NCBI GenBank assembly: GCA_934561485.1
Contig: CAKTGS010000005.1
Location: 1-45,811, forward strand
Length of the DNA: 45,811 nucleotides
Source of the DNA: an uncultured Faecalibacterium sp.
GTDB lineage: Bacteria; Bacillota; Clostridia; Oscillospirales; Ruminococcaceae
Direction of reading: 5' to 3'
In this document: positions 1-8,543 of the stretch, piece by piece
Layout of the letters: each line of letters opens with the position of its first letter
Position numbering within the stretch: the first letter of the stretch is position 1
Made by a program: the position numbers and the translations under genes
Notes under the pieces: generated by a model
Seen by the model: the letters and a program-made list of their open reading frames with translations, nothing else
What the model was told of the DNA's origin: nothing
Databases searched by the model: none

Positions 1-295
1 AGGAAAGTCCGGGCCTCACAGAGCACGGTAACTGCTAACGGCAGCCGAGGGTGACCTCAGGGAAAGTGCAACAGAAAACAAACCGCCGCAGCAATGCGGT
101 AAGGATGAAACGGCGAGGTAAGAGCTCACCAGCGCATGGGTGACCATGCGGCTTTGTAAACCCTACCGGAAGCAACGCCTATATGGGACGTACAGCGCTG
201 CTCGCGTGTCCCGAAGGCGGCACGAACCTGTCAGCAATGGCAGGTCTAGACAGATCGTCGTTTAATACAGAACCCGGCTTACGGTCCATCTCATT
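1..295 (+). ncRNA. rnpB: RNase P RNA, bacterial type A, 5' end outside the window
   Basis: This is the catalytic RNA of RNase P, which removes 5' leaders from tRNA precursors. The window opens on the conserved AGGAAAGTCCGGGC block, which normally lies about 50 nt into the RNA, so the 5' part is missing. Further conserved blocks follow in order: ACAGAAA near 70, the purine-rich stretch around 105-135, and ACAGAACCCGGCTTAC near 268-283, which closes the core. The 3' end is set by eye just after that block; a terminator follows. An open reading frame running through 183-473 lies on this RNA and its terminator and is not a gene. The identity is certain; the exact 3' end is uncertain by about 10 nt. 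Confidence 0.95.
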
Positions 296-316
296 TTCCG
301 CTTTTGGATTTTTCAG

Positions 317-350
317 GCTCCTGCACAATGCCTTGTGCGGGAGCTTTTTT
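317..350 (+). terminator. Intrinsic terminator of rnpB
   Basis: An 11-bp stem (317-327 with 334-344, one G-U pair) with a 6-nt loop is followed directly by six T. It ends the RNase P RNA transcript and separates it from the NAD synthetase promoter. Confidence 0.9.
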
Positions 351-383
351 ATCTTTGTTACAGTTCTTTTACTAAGCTGTTAC

Positions 384-412
384 TTTCCGTTTGCGTCCAT
401 TTGTGGTATACT
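384..412 (+). promoter_or_regulatory. Probable sigmaA promoter of the nadE operon
   Basis: TTTCCG (384-389) and TATACT (407-412) are spaced by 17 bases. The -10 box is good and the -35 box weak. Transcription would start about 50 nt before the nadE ATG. No closer promoter-like sequence was seen after the rnpB terminator. Confidence 0.5.
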
Positions 413-469
413 ATGGGCACTGCAATGCCTTGCAGTCAACATTGAAAGACAGGATGTGAAAATCCTCCG

Positions 470-2395
470 ATGAAAGATGGTTTTTTGAAAGCAGCCGCCT
501 TCTCCCCCGCCCTGCGGGTGGCGGACTGCACCTATAACGCCCAGCAGATCCTGGCAGCGCTGCGCGATGCTGCGGCCCGCGGGGTCAAGCTTGCCGTATT
601 CCCCGAGTTCTGCCTCACCGGCTACACCTGCGGCGATCTGTTTTTGCAGCGCCCCCTGCAGCAGGGCGCGCTGACCGCACTGCAGACGCTGCTGGACGAG
701 AGCCGGGAGCTGGACACCGTGGCCCTGGTAGGTCTGCCGCTGCTGGTGCACGGCAAGCTGTACAACTGCGCTGCCGTGCTGTGCCATGGGCAGCTGCTGG
801 GCCTTGTGCCCAAGACCTATCTGCCCAACTACGGCGAATTTTACGAGAAGCGTCAGTTCACCCCCGGCAGCACCGAGGTGGAAGTGATCTCCGTCTGCGG
901 CCAGCAGGTGCCTTTTGGCACGTCCCTGCTGTTCCGCTGCCGCCAGATGCCCAGCTTTGTACTGGGGGTGGAGCTGTGCGAAGATCTGTGGAGCGCACTG
1001 CCGCCGTCCACCTTCCACGCCCTGGCCGGGGCCACCGTCATTGCCAACCTTTCGGCCAGCGATGAAACCGTAGGCAAAGCCGAATACCGCCGGGCACTGG
1101 TGGCAAACCAGTCCGCCCGCCTGCTGTGCGGCTACCTGTACGCTTCCGCCGGGCACGGCGAAAGCACCCAGGACATGGTGTTTGCCGGGCACGATCTGAT
1201 CGCAGAGAACGGTACGCTCCTGGCCGAGACCGCTCCCTTTGCGGGCGGCACTGCCGAAACGGAGATCGACTGCCAGCGCATGGAGGCCGAACGCGCCCGC
1301 AACACCAGCTTTGAGCTCAGCACAGAGGGCTACACCACCGTGGAGTTCGATCTGCAGCCTGCCGAAACGGTGCTGACCCGCTGGATCGACCCGGCCCCCT
1401 TTGTGCCCAGTGACCCCAAGCGCCGAGCCGAGCGCTGCGAGCTGATCCTGAAGATGCAGGCAGACGGCCTGGCCAAGCGGCTGGAGCACGCCCACGCCAA
1501 AACGGCGGTCATCGGCATTTCCGGCGGACTGGACAGCTGCCTGGCCCTGCTGGTGGCCGTGCGCGCCATGAAGCAGCTGGGCCGCCCCACCACGGACGTG
1601 CTGGCCGTGACCATGCCCTGCTTCGGCACCACCCACCGCACCCGCAGCAACGCCGAGATCCTGTGCGAGGAGCTGCAGGTTTCCTTTCAGGAGATCGACA
1701 TCGCCAACACGGTGCACAGCCACTTCAAGGATATCGGCCAGGACGAAAGCGTGCTGGACGTGACCTTTGAAAACGGCCAGGCCCGCGTGCGCACCCTGGA
1801 GCTGATGGACACCGCCAACCGCACCGGCGGCCTTGTGGTGGGCACCGGCGATCTTTCTGAGCTGGCACTGGGCTGGGCTACCTACAACGGCGATCACATG
1901 AGCATGTACGGCGTGAATGCCGGTGTGCCTAAAACGCTGGTGCGCCACCTGGTGCAGTACGAAGCTGACATTGCCGCCACCGCCGCCCTGCGCACCGTGC
2001 TGCTGGACATTCTGGACACCCCCGTTTCCCCGGAGCTGCTGCCCGCCAAAGACGGCGAGATCGCGCAGAAAACCGAGGACCTGGTGGGGCCCTACGAGCT
2101 GCACGATTTTTACCTGTACCAGGTGCTGCGTTTCGGCTTTGGCCCGGCCAAGATCTTCCGTTTGGCAAAAGCCGCCTTTGCAGGCCGCCCCGAATACCCG
2201 GACAGCGTGCTGTACAAGTGGCTGCGCAACTTCTATTGGCGGTTCTTTGCCCAGCAATTCAAGCGCAGCTGCCTGCCGGACGGCCCCAAAGTGGGCAGCG
2301 TGACCCTTTCGCCCCGCGGCGATTGGCGTATGCCCAGCGATGCCTGCGCAGCTTTGTGGCTGGCCGAACTGGAACAGCTTTTGATCAAGGACTGA
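470..2395 (+). CDS. nadE: Glutamine-dependent NAD(+) synthetase
   Basis: This 641-residue enzyme catalyses the last step of NAD synthesis: ATP-dependent amidation of nicotinate adenine dinucleotide with ammonia released from glutamine. The N-terminal half is a nitrilase-type glutaminase domain with the expected triad: Glu46 (in PEFCLTGY), Lys115 (in PKTYLPNYGEF) and Cys170 (in GVELCEDLW). The C-terminal half is the synthetase domain with PP-loop SGGLDS at 351-356. Length and domain order fit the two-domain glutamine-dependent form rather than the short ammonia-dependent form. The Shine-Dalgarno is poor (AGGATG about 15 nt upstream), so the ATG at 470 is chosen because it gives the full glutaminase N-terminus. 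The stop is 4 nt before the next gene, indicating an operon. Confidence 0.97.
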   Translation: MKDGFLKAAAFSPALRVADCTYNAQQILAALRDAAARGVKLAVFPEFCLTGYTCGDLFLQRPLQQGALTALQTLLDESRELDTVALVGLPLLVHGKLYNCAAVLCHGQLLGLVPKTYLPNYGEFYEKRQFTPGSTEVEVISVCGQQVPFGTSLLFRCRQMPSFVLGVELCEDLWSALPPSTFHALAGATVIANLSASDETVGKAEYRRALVANQSARLLCGYLYASAGHGESTQDMVFAGHDLIAENGTLLAETAPFAGGTAETEIDCQRMEAERARNTSFELSTEGYTTVEFDLQPAETVLTRWIDPAPFVPSDPKRRAERCELILKMQADGLAKRLEHAHAKTAVIGISGGLDSCLALLVAVRAMKQLGRPTTDVLAVTMPCFGTTHRTRSNAEILCEELQVSFQEIDIANTVHSHFKDIGQDESVLDVTFENGQARVRTLELMDTANRTGGLVVGTGDLSELALGWATYNGDHMSMYGVNAGVPKTLVRHLVQYEADIAATAALRTVLLDILDTPVSPELLPAKDGEIAQKTEDLVGPYELHDFYLYQVLRFGFGPAKIFRLAKAAFAGRPEYPDSVLYKWLRNFYWRFFAQQFKRSCLPDGPKVGSVTLSPRGDWRMPSDACAALWLAELEQLLIKD

Positions 2396-2399
2396 CCCT

Positions 2400-2756
2400 A
2401 TGAAACAACACAAAAAGCTCTGGACGAACCTGGTGTTTGCCGCGGTGATCCTGGCCATAGCCGCCGTGCTGCTGGTGGTGCGCAATGCACATGCAGGCAG
2501 CAGCGCGCTGCGGGCCGAACTGATCTACGGCGACAGCAACACCACCCTGTACATTCCCTTGGACAAAAATGATACCTATGACGTGGACACCGGTTACTAC
2601 ACGGTGCACATCGAGGTGCAGGACGGCGCAGCCCGCTTTGTGGATTCTCCCTGCCCGGATCACATCTGTGAAGGCTTTGGCTGGATTTCCCACGAAGATC
2701 AGACTGCAACCTGTCTGCCCGCCCGCGCGGTGCTGACCATTGTTCCTGCTGCCTGA
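2400..2756 (+). CDS. Small membrane-anchored NusG domain II protein
   Basis: A 118-residue protein. Residues about 10-30 form one hydrophobic segment after a lysine-rich start, so the remainder is predicted to be extracytoplasmic. The remainder contains YTVHIEVQDGAARFVDSPCPDHICEGFGWIS and resembles the stand-alone NusG domain II family found in Firmicutes, including its CPDHIC and trailing cysteine pattern. The molecular role of this family is not established. The gene starts 4 nt after nadE, with AAGGA in the end of nadE as ribosome site, and its stop is 19 nt before the LCP protein gene. It is therefore co-transcribed with NAD synthesis and cell-wall ligase genes. The family call comes from memory of the motif pattern. 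Confidence 0.8.
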   Translation: MKQHKKLWTNLVFAAVILAIAAVLLVVRNAHAGSSALRAELIYGDSNTTLYIPLDKNDTYDVDTGYYTVHIEVQDGAARFVDSPCPDHICEGFGWISHEDQTATCLPARAVLTIVPAA

Positions 2757-2775
2757 GCAAAAAGGAGAATTTTCC

Positions 2776-4458
2776 ATGAAGGATGAAAACAACCGTTCCC
2801 TGCGGCGCATTCACCGCAGGGCTGATGACACGGGCAACCGCACCGTTGAGGTGGATAGCTCCGCCTTTTTCTCGGAAACGCCGCCGGCCCCCGCTCCCCA
2901 CAGACAGGCCGAGCCGCCCCGCAAGCAGCCGGGCAAGGCCCCCCATGGCCATCGCCCTGTTTCCGGCAGCGGTGCCGCCGCCCCCACCACCTTCGGCCGG
3001 GTGCTGCTGGCTGTGCAGGCGGTGCTGAGCGTGGCCGCTTTGATACAGCTCTGGCGCACCCAGATGCTGCCGGTGCTGTATCTTGTGGTGCTGGCCGCCC
3101 TGCTGGCGCTGCTGTGGCTGCTGGTCAAGCGCTGCCAGGAATACAAGGTGCCTGGCACCGTGTCCCGCGTGTTCTCGGTGTTTCTGTGCGCCGCCATGGC
3201 GCTGGGCTGCGTCTGGGCGCAGCAGGGACTTTCGGCCCTGGGCAACATGACTTCCGGCCTGCTGACGGGTGCAGAAGCCAATAAGATCACCAAGGAGCCG
3301 TTCGCAGTCTACCTGAGCGGCGTGGACACCCGCGGCGAGCTGACCGAAAAGGCCCGCAGCGATGTGAACATTCTGGCCGTGGTAAACCCCCAGACCAAGC
3401 AGGTCGCGCTCATCAACACTCCCCGCGACTACTACGTGGATCTGGCCGGTACCAACAGCAAGGACAAACTGACCCATGCCGGCCTGTACGGCGTAGAGAC
3501 CAGCATGGCCACCCTGGGCAACCTCTACGGCATCACCGTAGACCACTACATCCGCATCAACTTTTCCGGCTTTATGAACATCGTGGATGCGCTGGGCGGC
3601 GTGGATGTTTACTCCGACTACGCCTTTACCTCGGTGGGCAGCCCCGGCTACTACGACCCCACCACCTTTGTGGAAGGCTGGAACCATCTGAACGGGCAGG
3701 CCGCCTTGGCCTTTGCCCGGGAGCGCCACGCCTTTGCGTCCGGCGATATCCAGCGCGGCATCAACCAGATGAAGGTGATCGATGCCATGCTGAACAAGAT
3801 CAAATCCCCCGCCCTGCTCATGGGCTTTTCCAAGATCATGGACGCCGCAGCGGACTGCTTTGTGACCAACTTCTCCCAGGATCAGATCAGTGCGCTGGTG
3901 CGGATGCAGCTGAGCGACCTGGCCGACTGGGACATTCAGAGCTACACCGTGACCGGTTCCTCCGCCACCAGCACCCAGTGCTACTCCGCCAAGGGGCAGA
4001 AACTCTACGTGATGAAGCCGGATGACGCTGCCGTGGCCAAGGCCAAGGAGATGATCGCGGCAGTTCTGGGCGGTGAGGGCACGGTCAGCTCCACCAGCCA
4101 GTCCCCGGAAAAGACGGAGGTCTACACCCCCAGCACCAACCCCAATGCCGCTGTATCGGTGCCGGAAGAATCCGCTGAAAGCGTGATCGTGGAGACCCCG
4201 GCGGAAGAGGTTCCGGCGGATGAGACGCCTGCCGAGGAGCAGCCTGCAGAAGAACCCGCTGCCACCGAGCCGCAGGAACCGGAAACCCCGGCCGAGACCC
4301 CCGCAGAGGGCGGTGAGACCGGCGGGGATGCGGAAGCTCCTTCCCTCTCCATGCCCACGCAGGAACAGGTGGAACAGGCCGCATCCTCCATTTACAATGC
4401 CGCTTCCACCATTCTGGGAGCCATTATGGATGCTGCTTCCCAGAGCCAGGCTTCCTGA
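2776..4458 (+). CDS. LCP-family (LytR-CpsA-Psr) cell-wall glycopolymer ligase
   Basis: A 560-residue protein of the family that attaches teichoic-acid-like or capsular polymers to peptidoglycan, acting on the outer face of the membrane. The ATG at 2776 is used because AAAGGAG lies 9 nt before it; an upstream in-frame ATG at 2740 lacks this. Residues 1-75 are a basic, Pro-rich cytoplasmic tail. Two to three membrane segments follow (about 75-155). The LCP domain follows, with the arginine-containing motifs RSDVNILAVVN, LINTPRDYYVDL and FARERHAF...GDIQRGINQ that bind polyprenyl pyrophosphate substrates. Residues about 455-530 form a low-complexity Pro/Glu/Ala/Thr tail, unusual in length and probably a wall spacer. 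The polymer transferred cannot be told from the sequence. Confidence 0.93.
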   Translation: MKDENNRSLRRIHRRADDTGNRTVEVDSSAFFSETPPAPAPHRQAEPPRKQPGKAPHGHRPVSGSGAAAPTTFGRVLLAVQAVLSVAALIQLWRTQMLPVLYLVVLAALLALLWLLVKRCQEYKVPGTVSRVFSVFLCAAMALGCVWAQQGLSALGNMTSGLLTGAEANKITKEPFAVYLSGVDTRGELTEKARSDVNILAVVNPQTKQVALINTPRDYYVDLAGTNSKDKLTHAGLYGVETSMATLGNLYGITVDHYIRINFSGFMNIVDALGGVDVYSDYAFTSVGSPGYYDPTTFVEGWNHLNGQAALAFARERHAFASGDIQRGINQMKVIDAMLNKIKSPALLMGFSKIMDAAADCFVTNFSQDQISALVRMQLSDLADWDIQSYTVTGSSATSTQCYSAKGQKLYVMKPDDAAVAKAKEMIAAVLGGEGTVSSTSQSPEKTEVYTPSTNPNAAVSVPEESAESVIVETPAEEVPADETPAEEQPAEEPAATEPQEPETPAETPAEGGETGGDAEAPSLSMPTQEQVEQAASSIYNAASTILGAIMDAASQSQAS

Positions 4459-4475
4459 CCGCACAACCACAACCA

Positions 4476-4513
4476 AAAACTCCCGGTCTGCAGTGCAGAC
4501 CGGGAGTTTTTTT
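4476..4513. terminator. Bidirectional terminator between the LCP gene and deoB
   Basis: A 17-bp perfect inverted repeat (4476-4492 with 4494-4510) has a single-base centre, a T run on the right and an A run on the left. It can terminate the rightward LCP transcript and the leftward deoB transcript. Confidence 0.9.
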
Positions 4514-4525
4514 GTTTGAGAGTCC

Positions 4526-5704
4526 TTATGCCTTGATCTCGTTCCAGACGCTCTTGCCGTCCAGAGAAGAAGCATCCACGTCCAGATACTCGCAGATGGT
4601 CTGGGCAATGGTGCCGAAGCACAGGTGGGTGCCCAGGTCCGTGCCGGGCTTGACACCCTTGCCGCAGATCAGATACGGCACATACTCACGGGTATGGTCG
4701 GTGGTTTTGGTGTAGGAGGGGTCGCAGCCGTGGTCGGCGGTGACCATCAGCAGGTCGCCTTCCCGCATACCGGGGATAAAGTCCGCCAGGAAGCGGTCAA
4801 ACTCGGCGGCGGCAGCCGCGTAACCCGCCACATCGCGGCGGTGGCCGTACAGCATATCAAAGTCCACCAGGTTGACAAAGGCCAGGCCCTCAAAGTCACG
4901 GGTCTGCAGGGCCTTGGTAAAGGCAATGCCGTTGGTGTTGCCGGTGGTCTTGATCTTTTCGGTCACGCCCTCGCCGTCAAAGATATCAAAGATCTTGCCC
5001 ACTGCGATCACATCCTTGCCGGCATCTTTCAGCAGATCCAGCATGGTGGCGCGGGGCGGCTTCAGGCTCAGGTCGTGGCGGTTGGTGGTGCGGTAGAAGG
5101 TGTCGGCAGTATGGCCCAGGAAGGGGCGCGCGATGACACGGCCCACGCCGTACTCGCCCTTGAGCATCTCACGGGCGATCTCGCAGTAGCGGTACAGCTC
5201 GTGCACCGGCACCAGTTCCTCGTTGGCCGCCACCTGGAACACGCTGTCGGCACTGGTGTACACGATCAGGGCGTTTTCCTTCATGGCCTGCTCGCCATAG
5301 TCCTTCAGCACCTGGGTGCCGGAATAAGGCTTGTTGCACAGCACCTTGTGGCCGGTCTTTTCCTCAAACTCGTGGATGAGTGCATCAGGGAAGCCATTGG
5401 GGAAGGTGGGCAGCGGCTTGGGGCTGACCACACCGGCGATCTCCCAGTGGCCGATGGTGGTGTCCTTGCCCATGCTCTGCTCCTGCAGGCGGGCAAAGGC
5501 ACCGATGGGGGCTTCGGCCTTTTCGCCGGCCGTCACGCCGTCAATGTTGAACATCCCCAGCCTGCGCAGGTTGGGGCAATTAAAGTTGGGGTGCTTTGCA
5601 ATGGCCCCCAGCGTATTGGTGCCTTCATCGCCAAAGGCAGCGGCATCCGGCTCTGCGCCAATGCCAAAGCTATCCAGAACGATCAGAAAAACACGTTTTT
5701 CCAT
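4526..5704 (-). CDS. deoB: Phosphopentomutase
   Basis: A 392-residue metalloenzyme of the alkaline-phosphatase superfamily. It interconverts ribose-1-phosphate (or deoxyribose-1-phosphate) and the 5-phosphate, linking nucleoside salvage to the pentose phosphate pathway. Diagnostic segments are VFLIVLDSFGIGAEPDA at the N-terminus (metal ligand and nucleophile region), GKDTTIGHWEIAG, and TADHGCDPSYTKTTDHTREYVP near the C-terminus, which carries the Asp/His metal ligands. The ATG at 5704 is preceded by AGGAG and gives the normal N-terminus; the reading frame stays open 37 codons further upstream but runs through the promoter. It is a single-gene transcript without the usual deo neighbours. Confidence 0.97.
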   Translation of the reverse strand: MEKRVFLIVLDSFGIGAEPDAAAFGDEGTNTLGAIAKHPNFNCPNLRRLGMFNIDGVTAGEKAEAPIGAFARLQEQSMGKDTTIGHWEIAGVVSPKPLPTFPNGFPDALIHEFEEKTGHKVLCNKPYSGTQVLKDYGEQAMKENALIVYTSADSVFQVAANEELVPVHELYRYCEIAREMLKGEYGVGRVIARPFLGHTADTFYRTTNRHDLSLKPPRATMLDLLKDAGKDVIAVGKIFDIFDGEGVTEKIKTTGNTNGIAFTKALQTRDFEGLAFVNLVDFDMLYGHRRDVAGYAAAAAEFDRFLADFIPGMREGDLLMVTADHGCDPSYTKTTDHTREYVPYLICGKGVKPGTDLGTHLCFGTIAQTICEYLDVDASSLDGKSVWNEIKA

Positions 5705-5764
5705 ATAGGTCACTCCTTTTTCTCCGGGAAGCATTCTCCCGGAATAGTGATACTTCCTGTTCCT

Positions 5765-5793
5765 ATTATAAGCAAAACGCACACTGGATGCAA
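5765..5793 (-). promoter_or_regulatory. sigmaA promoter of deoB
   Basis: On the minus strand TTGCAT (5788-5793) and TATAAT (5765-5770) are separated by exactly 17 bases, about 50 nt upstream of the deoB ATG. It is one half of the divergent deoB/pyk control region (5705-6138). Confidence 0.85.
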
Positions 5794-5954
5794 GGCCCGT
5801 TTGCCCCGGACGCACACTGTCCGCCGGGGTAGAATCTTAGCCATTTCTTTAACGATCCCGGTCGGTCCAGCTCTTCAAAACGCGCGAAAGACCGCTTGTT
5901 TTTGTTGATACGGCCGAATCTGCCAAAAAAGTTGTATTCAACCTAAAATTTCTC

Positions 5955-5983
5955 TTGCTCTCTTGCACAGGAGCGATTATAAT
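5955..5983 (+). promoter_or_regulatory. sigmaA promoter of pyk-luxS
   Basis: TTGCTC (5955-5960), a 17-base spacer and TATAAT (5978-5983). The predicted start near 5990 leaves a leader of about 150 nt before pyk. I saw no recognisable riboswitch in that leader. The rest of 5705-6138 holds no gene. Confidence 0.85.
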
Positions 5984-6138
5984 AGTAGTTGGTAAAGTTT
6001 CGGATTTTTGCTTTGCCAGTGATCTCAACCCACTGTATGGGGGCGTTCTGCCCCTGTTGGTCGTGCGCAGCTTGTCTGCAGGACAGCGGACGGCTTGCCG
6101 CAAAATAGAGCGTGAGAATGTAGACGGAGGTATTTTGA

Positions 6139-7896
6139 ATGAGAAAAACGAAAATCATCTGCACCCTGGGTCCTTCCACGGACAAAGAGGGCGTTCTGTG
6201 TGAGCTGGTTGCCAACGGCATGAACGTGGCCCGCTTCAACTTCTCCCACGGCTCCCACGAGGAGCACCAGGGCCGCCTGGAAAAGCTCAAGGCCATCCGT
6301 GAGGAGCTGGGCCTGCCCGTGGCTGCTCTGCTGGACACCAAAGGCCCCGAGATCCGCCTGAAGGACTTCAAAAACGGTGTGGAAATGCTGGAAGCCGGCC
6401 AGCTCTTTACCCTGACCACCCGTGACGTGGAAGGCACTAAGGAGATCTGCTCCATCACCTACAAGGACCTGCCCCAGGACGTGCAGCCCGGCGGTGCCAT
6501 TATGCTGGACGATGGCCTGATCAAGCTGCAGGTCCAGACCGTGAACGACACCGACATCGTGTGCAAGGTGCTGAACAACGGCAAGATCAAGAACAAGAAG
6601 GGCGTCAATGTGCCCGGCGTGCATCTGTCCATGCCGTATATGAGCCAGCGCGACCGCGATGACATCATCTTCGGCGTGCAGCAGGGCTTCGACTTCATCG
6701 CCGCTTCCTTTGTGCGCACCGCACAGGACGTGTACGACATCCGCAACCTGCTGAACGAGTACGATTCCGACATCCGCATCATCGCCAAGATCGAGAACCG
6801 CGAGGGCGTGAACAACATCGACAGCATTCTGGCTGCCGCCGATGCCGTCATGGTTGCCCGCGGCGACCTGGGCGTGGAGATCGACTTCACCGAGCTGCCC
6901 GGCATCCAGAAAACCATCATCGACCGCTCCTTCTCCTTCGGCAAGCCCATCGTAACGGCCACCCAGATGCTGGACAGCATGATGGTCAACCCCCGCCCCA
7001 CCCGCGCCGAGATCTCGGACGTGGCAAACGCCATCTACGATGGCACCTCTGCCATTATGCTGTCCGGTGAGACCGCTGCCGGTGCCTACCCCGTGGAGGC
7101 TCTCAAGACCATGTCCGCCATTGCAGAGCGCACCGAACAGGAGAGCCACTACCTGCGCGGCCGCCTGGTGGAGGCCAACAACGGCAAGATCAGCGTGAGC
7201 GATGCAACCGCACATGCTGCCTGCCTGACCGCCAAGGACGTGAACGCCGCCGCCATCGTCACCGTGTCGGAGTCCGGCACCACTGCCCGCCTGCTGAGCA
7301 AGTACCGCCCGGAGCAGCCCATCATTGCCTGCGTGATGAAGGAGCAGGTGCAGCGCCAGCTGGCCCTGAGCTGGGGCATTACCCCGCTGATGATGCCCCT
7401 GGCCCACAGCACCGATGAACTGATCGAGATGTCCACCTCTCTGGCCAAGGAGAACGGCTACCTGCACAACGGCGAGCTGGCTGTTGTGACCGCCGGCGTG
7501 CCGGTGGGTGTGTCCGGCACCACCAACATGATCAAGATCCACATGGTGGGCAACTGCCTGGCCACCGGTGTGGGCGTGGGCCGCGAGGGTGCCGATGTTA
7601 CCAGCGCCACCGGCAAGGCCTGCGTCTGCCGCACACTGGAAGAAGTGCGCGCCAAGTTCAAGCCCGGCATGGTGCTGGTGGTGCCTTCCACCACCAATGA
7701 GATGCTGAGTTATGTGCGTGACGCTGCCGCTCTGATCGTGGAAGAGCCGGGCCTGAACAGCCATGCTGCCATTGCCGGCAAGGCCCTGCTGAAGCCCACC
7801 GTGGTGGGTGCTGCCGGCGCCACCAGCCACATCCGCGATGGCCTGATGATCGCTGTGGACTGCGCACACGGCAGTGTGCAGAGCCTGCAGGCTTGA
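6139..7896 (+). CDS. pyk: Pyruvate kinase with C-terminal PEP-utilizer domain
   Basis: A 585-residue glycolytic enzyme that makes pyruvate and ATP from phosphoenolpyruvate and ADP. The N-terminus (RKTKIICTLGPSTDKEG), the substrate and metal segment (IIAKIENREGVNNIDSI, VARGDLGVEI) and GKPIVTATQMLDSM are typical. After the allosteric C domain the protein continues through about 100 extra residues ending in GLNSHAAIAGKALLKPTVVG. This is the PEP-utilizing phosphohistidine-like domain found in Bacillus-type pyruvate kinases of the same length; here the Ser-His pair is present. The start has GGAGG with good spacing. The luxS coding sequence starts 14 nt after its stop. Confidence 0.97.
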   Translation: MRKTKIICTLGPSTDKEGVLCELVANGMNVARFNFSHGSHEEHQGRLEKLKAIREELGLPVAALLDTKGPEIRLKDFKNGVEMLEAGQLFTLTTRDVEGTKEICSITYKDLPQDVQPGGAIMLDDGLIKLQVQTVNDTDIVCKVLNNGKIKNKKGVNVPGVHLSMPYMSQRDRDDIIFGVQQGFDFIAASFVRTAQDVYDIRNLLNEYDSDIRIIAKIENREGVNNIDSILAAADAVMVARGDLGVEIDFTELPGIQKTIIDRSFSFGKPIVTATQMLDSMMVNPRPTRAEISDVANAIYDGTSAIMLSGETAAGAYPVEALKTMSAIAERTEQESHYLRGRLVEANNGKISVSDATAHAACLTAKDVNAAAIVTVSESGTTARLLSKYRPEQPIIACVMKEQVQRQLALSWGITPLMMPLAHSTDELIEMSTSLAKENGYLHNGELAVVTAGVPVGVSGTTNMIKIHMVGNCLATGVGVGREGADVTSATGKACVCRTLEEVRAKFKPGMVLVVPSTTNEMLSYVRDAAALIVEEPGLNSHAAIAGKALLKPTVVGAAGATSHIRDGLMIAVDCAHGSVQSLQA

Positions 7897-7910
7897 GCGA
7901 GGGACTGCTG

Positions 7911-8363
7911 ATGGAACGCATTGCAAGCTTTTGCGTGGACCATACCAAGCTGAATCGCGGCATGTACCTGAGCCGCCAGGACGGCGATGTGCTGACCTGG
8001 GACATCCGCATGAAAAAGCCCAACCAGGGCGATTACCTGTCCACCGGCGCGGCGCATACGCTGGAGCATCTGTTTGCCACCTACGCCCGCAACAGCGCCG
8101 TGAAGGACGGTGTGATCTACGTTGGCCCCATGGGCTGCCGCACCGGCTTTTACCTGCTCACCCGGGGGCTGACCCCGGCGCAGGCGCTGCAGCTGACGGT
8201 GGATGCCTTCCGCTTCATGGCCGCTTTTGAGGGCGCTGTGCCCGGTGCCAGCGAGGTGGAGTGCGGCAACTACCGCGACATGGACCTGCCCGCCGCCAAG
8301 GCGGAAGCAGCCGCCATGCTGCCCGTGCTGGAAGCACTGACCGCAGACGACCTGCACTACTAA
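7911..8363 (+). CDS. luxS: S-ribosylhomocysteine lyase (autoinducer-2 synthase)
   Basis: A 150-residue iron/zinc enzyme that splits S-ribosylhomocysteine into homocysteine and DPD, the precursor of AI-2, as part of the activated methyl cycle. The metal ligands His49 and His53 (HTLEH) and Cys118 (EVECGNYRDMDL) and the catalytic Cys76 (GCRTGF) are all present. The ATG at 7911 follows GAGGGA by 7 nt. A TTG six codons earlier overlaps the pyk stop but has no better ribosome site. Its position directly behind pyruvate kinase suggests growth-linked expression; no pfs/mtnN gene is adjacent. Confidence 0.96.
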   Translation: MERIASFCVDHTKLNRGMYLSRQDGDVLTWDIRMKKPNQGDYLSTGAAHTLEHLFATYARNSAVKDGVIYVGPMGCRTGFYLLTRGLTPAQALQLTVDAFRFMAAFEGAVPGASEVECGNYRDMDLPAAKAEAAAMLPVLEALTADDLHY

Positions 8364-8377
8364 AATTCATTCCTATC

Positions 8378-8415
8378 AAAAAAGCACCTGCAATTGGTTT
8401 TGCAGGTGCTTTTTT
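8378..8415. terminator. Terminator after luxS
   Basis: A 16-bp stem (8378-8393 with 8400-8415) is flanked by A6 on the left and T6 on the right. It is active rightward for pyk-luxS and possibly also leftward for the HAD/LacI transcript. Confidence 0.9.
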
Positions 8416-8475
8416 CAACCCTTTCCGTCATCACTGCGGGATGCCTGCTCCCATGAAAGGGGATCTTTTTGCGAT

Positions 8476-8540
8476 AAAAAAAAAAAAAACTCTCCCTTTC
8501 GGGAGAGGTGGATCTGCCCAGCAAAGACGGAGAGGATTCG
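8476..8540. repeat. A13 tract and a half-copy of a MITE-like palindromic repeat
   Basis: Thirteen consecutive A (8476-8488) run into a short inverted repeat CTCTCCC-TTTC-GGGAGAG and then GACGGAGAGG. This matches one end of the palindromic repeat seen complete at 41479-41613. No second terminal arm is found, so it looks like a truncated copy abutting the 3' end of the HAD gene. Confidence 0.55.
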
Positions 8541-8543
8541 TCC

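Noticed and set aside
183..473. Open frame of 96 codons over the start of the window
   Set aside because: It runs through the conserved 3' half of RNase P RNA and its terminator.
380..2485. 701-codon open frame antisense to nadE, and similar long antisense frames opposite pyk, rnj, glgP, mreB and others
   Set aside because: They mirror high-GC coding genes on the opposite strand, have His/Gln/Val-rich compositions typical of antisense frames, and no family motifs.
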